From NCBI GenBank assembly GCA_010909165.1, contig MU008166.1, positions 1,302,001 through 1,366,000 of the forward strand: DNA of 64,000 bases, read 5' to 3'. Below are positions 57,300 to 64,000 of the stretch, piece after piece (the stretch's first letter is position 1; the number at the start of each line of letters is the position of its first letter). This DNA comes from Anthoceros angustus. Its lineage: Eukaryota; Streptophyta; Anthocerotopsida; Anthocerotales; Anthocerotaceae. The translations under genes were made by a program, and so were the position numbers. Below the pieces are notes generated by a model. That model was not told the DNA's origin and ran no database searches. It saw only the letters and a list, made by a program, of their open reading frames with translations.

Positions 57300-58108
57300 A
57301 TATATGTAGATATGGTCTCAATATTGGAGACTATTGTGGCGACTTTTGACGTGATCGACTAGCGCACAATCCCCATGTCGTTGTAGTAAAGTCGTTCCCA
57401 GAGAATGATAAGCTCCGTTTGCGGCGTTTGGATTCTCACCTTACTTTGCGTCCGCTCAACTTTAACACACGCAATCCGCTATGCGCTAACTACTCATAAC
57501 GTTCACGAACAGCCGTGCCAAACATTTAAGGACCCGTCCGTATCGCTCACACACGCCACTGCGCTTTAGTCCGCCTTCATCACTCTCACTACGCCATCAA
57601 CCTTGGAAAAGAACGCAGTGTTACACCCCCGACCTCCTCCTGCTCAACTGGCCTCCGGCCCCGCTTTGACGCCCCGAGTTCCTCCGCTCACTGCCTCGTC
57701 CCGGCCGGGCCGCCGCTTCGACGAACACGGTCCCCGCCGCCTTCCCCGCACACCACCACACGTTAGGGTCCGCCACTGTGACCTTGATCCCGAGCCGCTG
57801 CGGCTCGCCGCTGACTCGTGACTCACGTTAGCATGAAGACACACAAGCAAGAAAGAGCATCAACACCAAGAGAAGATGATTTATTCTGAGCCCTCACCTC
57901 TTATACTACGCCCAAGTCCCTTTATTACACACCCCTATTCGAGCCGGTGGCACCAAGACGCCCTAATCGGCCGCCTACCATCCTATTCCTCCTCCTATCT
58001 CCTTCCTTGGGCCTGGAAGGTCCTGGGTTCTGCCTCTTATTGGTGGTCCAATCTCCGCCTCCAGCTGGCGCGCAAGAATCGATGATCCGCGAGGCGGACC
58101 CTTCCTCT
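57300..58108 (-). repeat. LTR-like fragment at the right end of duplication unit 2
   Basis: Copy of 44,760-45,586. CACCAAGAGAAGATGATTTATT at about 57,864 is the complement of an LTR polyadenylation-type region. The duplicated sequence ends at 58,108, after which unique GC-rich DNA begins, which continues past the breakpoint of the duplication. Confidence 0.4.
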
Positions 58109-61100
58109 TCCCGAACTCGTTAGCACGGCGGCCCGACGACCGCACACAACGTTCCCCTCGCCCCGAGTGGTCCCTCCCAGGGCCACCGATCGCTCCCGCA
58201 GAAGCCTGAGGGACTCCTCCGCTTCGAGGACTCCGGGGTCCGGCCTCGACCGAGTCCGAACCGGAGTCTTTTATTTCCCGAGTCCCACCGCTGGTCCGGC
58301 CTCATCTTCGCCCGTGGGTCCGACCACACGGGTCCGTCCCCAAGCTCGACTTTATCCGCGGACCATACCGCTAGGCCTCATCCTACCCACCGACCCTTGT
58401 CTTGGTCGGGTTGGTTTTCTCCTTCCGCGCCCTTCGTGGCCCCCATCTCTATCCTCCCGGCAGTGCGGTGGACTTACCCCGAGGTCTGTATTGGCCCCCG
58501 CCTCCTCCCGAGGCTCTTCTCCTCACGCTTGCCTCCAAACAGGGGCCACTAGGGTCCCTGCTGTCCCCATGTCCTTCATCCCTTCCGAGCCTTCCGGGGT
58601 CCGTCTGCTTAGAAGGCGCCGAGAGGCTTCCAATGCCTTAAGGAGCTCTGGGTAGTAGGCAAAACCGAGTCAATTTGCCGGATTGCTCTTCCATGTGCCC
58701 GGAGCACCCGATACCCTTTCGCCATTGGTGCCCGGAGCCGAGCGCGTCCGTCCGCTGTCGACCATCTCCCTCGCCAGTTCGGTTAACCGGAGCCGGGCCG
58801 AATCGAGGCTGGCGACGCCATTACCTCTCCGCAATCAACTGCGCTGTTCGCCCGCCCAGCCCCTGCTGCTCACGCCGCCACCGCCATAACGCAGCCCCTT
58901 CCGCCTTCCTTAATCGACCAGCTTCTTTTCTGCCCCTGCTTCCGCCTCCCCTGCTCATCCCGCCTCTAGCTTATCTCCTCTCCATTTGCCAGCAACCGCC
59001 TCGATTAAGTGCTTCTTCCGTCCTTCCCATTTCGCGACGCCCCGCCCCTCGCTCCATCGCTTTACCTCCTCCGTTCGCCAACAGAGCCGAGCTTTATTCT
59101 CGCGTGATCCATGATCACCGCAGTTGCCATTCCGCTAATGGTAACTTGAGCCGCAGCCTGTGGTCTCCGCGGTCTTCCATCTCGCCGCTGTTGCTCCACC
59201 TCACTGCGAGTCCGTAGATCCTCCATCTCCTTGTCGCGGCTTCCTCGCATGGATGGCCCGCCGCCTCCGCCTCGCCTGGTTTCAGTTAGCCGCAATATCC
59301 TCGCTGCCTCCTCCACCGGCTATCACGCCGAGTGATCGCGCGGTTTTAGCCCGCCGCCTCGCTTTCACTGGCCGCCACCAGGCCGGCTCCAGGGGCCGCC
59401 CAGCCTGTGTCGCGAGCCTCTCGCTTGCGCCGCCTCCTCCGCCTCTCAGGCAGGTCTCACTCTGGGCCTCTCGCTTCAGCCACCCACTGAAGGAATTTAG
59501 TCCGGTCCCGCCGAATGGACGGACTCTCTTCGGCCTCCCGGCTTCCTTCGATGCGGCCGAGAGCTTCGCCTTCCTCCTGCCTCCCGGCCGCTTCCACTCC
59601 TGAGGAGCACCATGCGCCCTTGTGGCTTCCACCTCCGGGTCTTCTCGGCCCCGAGACCCTCAGAGCATACCGTCCATGACGTAGCTGTGACCCGCCGGTC
59701 TCTTCCACGGCCGCCATTGGTGAGGCCCCAAAAGTCCGTAGTGGGCGGGCATCTCACGGTCGCCAAGGACCTCCATACCGATGGGAGTCGGTGGGTTCTC
59801 GGACCTAATCGGGCCCTTAGGTCTGATGGTGAGTAGCTTCACCTCCTTGGCCCTCTTGGGCCAATTCCTTATTCGCCTCTTAGTCACAGGGCTCGGAGGG
59901 TGAGGGGTTCGGGCCCCCTCTCCCGGTCGGCAGGGGCCCAGCTCAGTGGGGTTCTTGCCCGGTGACCTCCCTCCTTGGCGGCGTCCTTCGCCCTTCTCGC
60001 CTCTTGACCTCTTGCCACTCCGTGGGCGGGGGCACCGTGGTCTGCGTTGGCGGTGGCACCGTCTTCGCCTCTTGATTGCCGGCGAGTTCGTCGGGGCTCC
60101 TCTTGGGTGGTGGTGTGGGTCGGGGCCGTCTCCTGGCCTTGCTGCTCCGTGAGGCACCAAGAGGAGGCGGGGATATCTTCCACACTTCCCTAGGTGGTGA
60201 GGGGTCCGTTCAGCGTATGAGTCAGTATCCTTCGATCGTCCTCCTCCGGACCCGTTTGGCCCTAGGGGGCCTCTACCTCGGCGCCTTGCCCGCTCCTTGG
60301 TAGGGCCGCCAGCCTTTCCGGGCGCCGCTCTACTCCCCATCCTTGAGTCGTAATGTCCCCATACATGGATCGGTATGGGGATAGTCAGCAGTGGCTTCGC
60401 TCCTCGACTTGGGCCTCTGGCTGAACTGGCGAAGATGATCCTTCCCGGTCGCCTCTTGCCCCTGCAGCGCATGCGGGAACACCAATAAATTATCACCAAG
60501 GTGATCCACCTTGGTGAGCAAGTTCCGATGGACAATGATCCTCCCTCACCCTTACATCCCGGGTCAGGCATCAACCGTTGGTTGTGCGTTCGGGCTTGAC
60601 GCCGCGCCCTTGCGCCTCTATCTTTCCCTCGCCTTGAGGGCTGGGACTCGCCCCCAACCTCCTCCGTTGGGCGGTTGTAAGCCGCCTCGGGACCTCAAGG
60701 TCCACCTCACAGGATCCTCCCGGAGGTTCTTGGACCGAACCTCCTTGTTGGCTTGCCAACATCTTGGCGAACTCCGGACGGTGACCTTGTCAAAGCGTCG
60801 AGAGACTGGAACGTCTAAGTGCCACTCTTGACCAATCCTCCCGCCTCCTCCGACCATGGCCCAAAAGTCCGGATAGCGGAGTTACAATGCGCTTACCAGT
60901 TCCATGGCTATACTCGCATTTTCTTAGGTCCCATCGCCTTCCTTTCTCTCTCCGCTGCCGATTGTCCGAGATCATGCGCCTTCGATGCCGTCACGCCCAA
61001 CCCCAACGGTGAGCCGCTGCACAAGATGCTCGAGCGTCGAGATAGCGCCGAGGGCGGTGAGCGCAGAGACGCGAATTGTCTCGAGGTCGCGAGAATGACC

Positions 61101-61560
61101 TCTCCTCGCCGGCCTAGAGTAATCACCAGGCGAGGGTGCCCTTCAGAATCGCCAGAGGGCCGCATGGCTTACTCGCCTTACGCCGCCGCTATCGCCTTAC
61201 GCCGCGCTCTTTACGCCGCCGACCGCTCTTTTCGCTGCCGCATCCCGCGGGCGTGAATACCTACTTATAACGGCCTGCGGCTGGCCTCTGGCTCAGATGC
61301 CCGACCTCCACTGTGGCCTCACGTGGCGCCGCTTAGTCGGATTACGACCATCCCTAAATTACTTCCTCGGCGACTTATCCTGTTTTGACCGGGGTCCTGA
61401 CGGTCCCGATACCCGGCAGCCTGTAGCTCGTCAGAGTGATACCGGGGTCCGTTATCCACCGAGTCCGGAGTACACTCGAGTTCAGTCTCGGAGCGTCGGC
61501 TATTCCTCCTTTCCGCTTTATTTTACTCTTCGGACCTACGAAAAAAACAAAACCCCACTT
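58109..61560. other. GC-rich region, no convincing gene
   Basis: Strongly GC-rich, with CCTCC/GCCGCC-rich runs. It holds the longest open frame of the window (304 codons, minus, 60,574-59,660) and frames up to about 180 codons on the plus strand, but these are Arg/Gly/Pro/Ser-rich and overlap on both strands, as expected from composition alone. The word GGGGTCCG/GACTCCGG recurs at both ends (about 58,228 and 61,390-61,490), so it could be a GC-rich LTR, a LINE 5' region or a decayed gag. No conserved motif was found. Confidence 0.45.
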
Positions 61561-61589
61561 ATTTCCTAACCCCCAAGGGAAGTCCGTAG

Positions 61590-62700
61590 CCCACAACTAT
61601 ATTACGTAGTATTGAGGACAAATATGAAGACAACAGGGTATCTATATTCGAGACTAGAGTACGTAATATTGAGGCGGAGAATATTTCCTTAAGGGAAAAA
61701 TATTAGTCTCTTTTGGCTAAGCACCAATCTTTGGCATGAGACTCGGAGGACGAGGGGGATGAGGAGGGCCAAGAAGAGGAGGAGGATGAAGTCAATTCCG
61801 TAATGGATGATCTTATAGAGAAGAGATTTGATAGTCAGAATTATATCTGCAACAGGATCTTGATTCGGCAACCTCATGGGCTAAAGATTTTGAGGCGTCT
61901 TTCCAAGTAAAGTTTGATTCATTGCTTTTGCATGTCAATGCCTTGCAAATTCCTATTCTTTGTCCGGGTTTCTTGTCGAAGGCGATCCGGTAACTAGTTC
62001 GGAAGGCTATAAGAAGGTTATTCTCAAGCTTATTCATGCACAAAGGGAAGAAATGCATAGTTATGTGGCCAAAAAGTTGCAGGGTTTGGACGATCAGGTT
62101 GGAAGACTCTCGAAAAGCTCGTTGGAGCAAGGGTTACAAAATGAAGTTTTTTCACGCACCATAGAGGAGAAAGCCATCCATTTGGAAAATTAATTCACTT
62201 CAACGGAACAAGTTTTACCTACATATTTGGAGAAGCTTATTGGTAAAAACCTCTTGGGGGTTAATGATATCGATCCCCCGCCTCCTTCTTGTCCCGTGGT
62301 AACACAATATCGAAGGCGCTGCTGCCGGCATTGAACTTGAGAATTTATGGTCTTGGTAATGACATTGTTGCACCACTTGTGGCTGCAAAGGAGTTTCTCA
62401 ATAGGCTAGAGGTCGATGTGGTCGTTGCTCGAGCCTTCTGGCTTGGAAAGGATGCTGGTAGAGACCGCATATTGATTATGACTTTTCACTCCATGGATGA
62501 TCGCCTCCAGGTTATGAAGGCTAGGTCTATGTTACGGACGACTCAGTTATATATCAATACTGATCTTACACCATTGCAATGGAAGATTAAGAAGGAGAAG
62601 TTACCTGCTTTCAGAGCTGCTCGTGCTGCAAGTCAACGGCTTTCTTTCATGGGGATGAATTTGTGGTGTTTAGCCCTCGTTCATGCATTTCATTAACATT
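61590..62700 (+). pseudogene. L1 ORF1p-like RNA-binding protein remnant
   Basis: In L1-type non-LTR retrotransposons, ORF1p is a trimeric RNA chaperone: coiled coil, RRM, C-terminal domain. Here a heptad-rich stretch occupies 61,600-62,193 (FETRVRNIEAENISLREKY; AKKLQGLDDQVGRLSKSSLE), with an acidic run (GDEEGQEEEEDEVNS) between. The frame 62,289-62,696 then gives LRIYGLGN (RRM-like start) and RDRILIMTFHSMDDRLQVMK, then LYINTDLTPLQWKIKKEKLP and FRAARAASQRLSFMG. The pattern R-x-I-L-x-x-F...DR...VxxAR...I-x-x-DLTP...R...L...AAR is the ORF1p C-terminal hallmark. A stop between the coiled-coil and RRM frames shows it is broken. No ORF2 (endonuclease/RT) follows; a microsatellite lies 140 bp downstream. 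Confidence 0.6.
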
Positions 62701-62835
62701 ATTGATTGATTGAAGATTATTTGTCTTGTTTGAATTTTACCTTTGCATTCGTCTAGACCATTTTACCGCAATCTATGTAGTTGCTATATTTCAATCCTAT
62801 GACGAAGATCCGTCCTTAGTGGACTTGAATAAATT

Positions 62836-62841
62836 TCTTCT

Positions 62842-62873
<32 letters not shown>

Positions 62874-62900
62874 TTCTTCTTCTCTTCTTCTTCTGGTTCT

Positions 62901-62932
<32 letters not shown>

Positions 62933-63006
62933 TTCTTCTTCTTCTTCTTCTTCTTCTTCTTCTTCTTCTTCTTCTTCTTCTTCTCTTCTTCTTCTTGTCT
63001 TCTTCT

Positions 63007-63041
<35 letters not shown>

Positions 63042-63042
63042 T
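62836..63042 (+). repeat. (TTC)n microsatellite, about 200 bp
   Basis: Almost pure TTC/CTT trinucleotide run with a few TCTTCTCTTC and TGG/TGTC interruptions. It creates poly-Phe/Leu frames on the plus strand and poly-Glu/Lys frames on the minus strand, which are not genes. It may have grown from the tail of the L1-like insertion just upstream. Confidence 0.95.
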
Positions 63043-63243
63043 TACAGTTATTAATTGTATTTAGAAAACTATGAAACTTCTTCACCTCTAGGTATTGTAT
63101 GTATACATGTTTAGTATAGTGATTATTTTTCACTAGCATAGTAAATAAAAATATTATTTAATTATTTATGTATGCTATTCTTTGCAACAACAAAGAAACA
63201 TACAACCATATTACATACATATCAGCCCTTCTTGTTTCCACCT
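63043..63243. other. AT-rich spacer
   Basis: No gene. It probably holds the 3' untranslated region of the minus-strand gene that ends at 63,244. Confidence 0.5.
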
Positions 63244-64000
63244 TTAAATTTGCATCTGACTAAATTGTGCTAACATGAAGTCTTGCGATATGCAATCTCG
63301 CATCACTTGACCATGGTACACATCTAGCTCCGCATCCAAGACCTGCACTTTTGACTATGGCGGTGGTTGGCTACCTCCTCTTCCTATAACATGTGCCGCC
63401 ACACTCCCATTTGGGGTCGTTGGTTTCGCTTGTATTATCATTCGCATATCAATTGCCTCAATGGTCATTGGTTTGCCATCAAGATCAAGTGGTTGTTTGG
63501 CTTAGTGGTTCGAAGCTTTGCGGTAAGAGAACCACAATAAGATTAGGGTTGCAACAAAGTCGGGGCTCAAGTATCACAAAGTTAGAGACTTCAACTTAAA
63601 AGCTGAGACAAGATCAAACAACAAAATCCAAATGTAAAATTGAAGTTCAAAACCGCCCAATCATATATCGACAAGCTAGGGCACAAGTAACACTAAATAT
63701 GCACAAGTTCCACTAAGTACTTAAGCATCTAACTGCACACCAAAGTGTGTAGTTACAAACCTTGGAGGTTAAGTAGGGTGCGATTCGTCTTGCTACGGTT
63801 ATCGTAAGTCGTGTCAACACCTCCGAGCCCGCCTCGAGAACCTCTCGTCCTTGGCAACGATTCGTCCGCATTGGATGACGAGCCGCCTTTCTTTTTATTG
63901 AGCTTGATCAACTCATCAAGACTCAATTTGCCTTCCTTAGCTACTAGTAGCGGTTCCATACATACGGTGACCACCACCGTGATCCTTTGCCTTAAGCTTG
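63244..64000 (-). CDS. ALYREF/THO4-like mRNA export adaptor, partial or degenerate
   Basis: ALY proteins link mRNA to the helicase UAP56 and the nuclear export receptor. Minus strand, first exon about 63,977-63,764: Met at 63,977 or 63,959, then KLSLDELIKLNKKKGG, matching the UAP56-binding motif, then an Arg/Gly-rich part (RTRGSRGGLGG), ending at CTCCAAG|GTTTGT, a good splice donor. After an intron, LDLDGKPMTIEAID (63,447-63,488) matches the end of the ALY RRM, followed by GRGGSQPP. Next, LDAELDVYHGQVM (63,301-63,339) matches the C-terminal 'LDAELxxYH' motif of ALYREF/CHTOP proteins, with a stop at 63,244 (SQMQI). Most of the RRM is not readable, and a stop sits between GRGGSQPPP and the C-terminal motif. 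So the gene is either broken or damaged by sequence errors. The reading is open to the window end, so the 5' end may lie outside. Confidence 0.6.

Larger units (their letters stand above)
45587..58108. repeat. Tandem duplication, unit 2 (about 12.5 kb)
   Basis: Second copy of the unit. It begins inside the copia B RNase H frame (after the codons for RDVVERDVVKWLS on the minus strand) and ends at 58,108 with CCCTTCCTCT, after which the DNA is unique. It contains the same elements as unit 1 in the same order and orientation. Confidence 0.9.

Noticed and set aside
59660-60574. 304-codon minus-strand open frame, the longest in the window
   Set aside because: Arg/Gly/Pro-rich, no motif, and overlaps other open frames on both strands in very GC-rich DNA, where stops are rare by chance.
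62726-63139. Poly-Phe/Leu and poly-Glu/Lys open frames
   Set aside because: They are translations of the TTC microsatellite.
1-64000. tRNA, rRNA or organellar gene insertions
   Set aside because: No cloverleaf, rRNA core or organelle gene words were noticed on either strand. A tRNAscan/Infernal run would be needed to exclude degraded copies.

Overview
The window looks like gene-poor, transposon-rich nuclear DNA from a land plant. The evidence is two copies of a PLS-type pentatricopeptide-repeat (PPR) gene, Ty1/copia and Ty3/gypsy LTR elements, spliced genes, long AT-rich spacers, and no operons or ribosome-binding sites. The wording of the PPR repeats and the presence of a DUF7869-type protein suggest a fern or other seed-free plant. 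That is an inference, not a proof.

Layout. 1-3.1 kb: nothing recognised. 3.1-5.2 kb (+): decayed non-LTR reverse transcriptase, clearest at its C-terminal end. 6.6-10.3 kb (-): coding-like but broken, unknown. 10.8-13.7 kb (+): decayed DUF7869-type protein. 15.3-24.6 kb (+): Ty3/gypsy element with both LTRs, gag, protease, RT/RNase H and integrase, all frameshifted. 25.8-27.3 kb (-): unrecognised multi-exon gene-like region. 27.3-32.07 kb (+): copia element A with LTR, primer-binding site, a repeat-filled leader, gag, integrase and the start of RT. It is cut at 32,075 by copia element B (-), which runs to about 35.9 kb.

33.2-58.1 kb is a head-to-tail tandem duplication of about 12.4 kb. Unit 1 is about 33,212-45,586 and unit 2 about 45,587-58,108. 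Each unit carries, in order, the copia B polyprotein remnant (-), a 2 kb coding-like block of unknown function, an AT-rich spacer, a 142-bp tandem repeat, a small two-exon gene of unknown function (+), a PPR gene (+), and an LTR-like end. The two copies differ mostly by short indels. Many of these sit at CAG/CTG/CCGG-like sites, so some apparent frameshifts may be base-calling errors at methylated cytosines rather than real mutations.

58.1-61.6 kb is GC-rich with no convincing gene. 61.6-62.7 kb (+) holds an L1 ORF1p-like coiled coil plus RNA-binding remnant, followed by a (TTC)n microsatellite of about 210 bp. The right edge (63.24-64.0 kb, -) holds the best single-copy host gene: an ALYREF/THO4-like mRNA-export adaptor with a UAP56-binding motif, the end of an RRM and the C-terminal LDAELD-type motif.

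The genes do not form a pathway. The window records nested transposon insertion, then a segmental duplication that carried a PPR gene and an uncharacterised small gene. I found no new defence or metabolic system. The most novel items are the conserved two-exon gene, the animal-type L1 ORF1-like remnant and the DUF7869 remnant.
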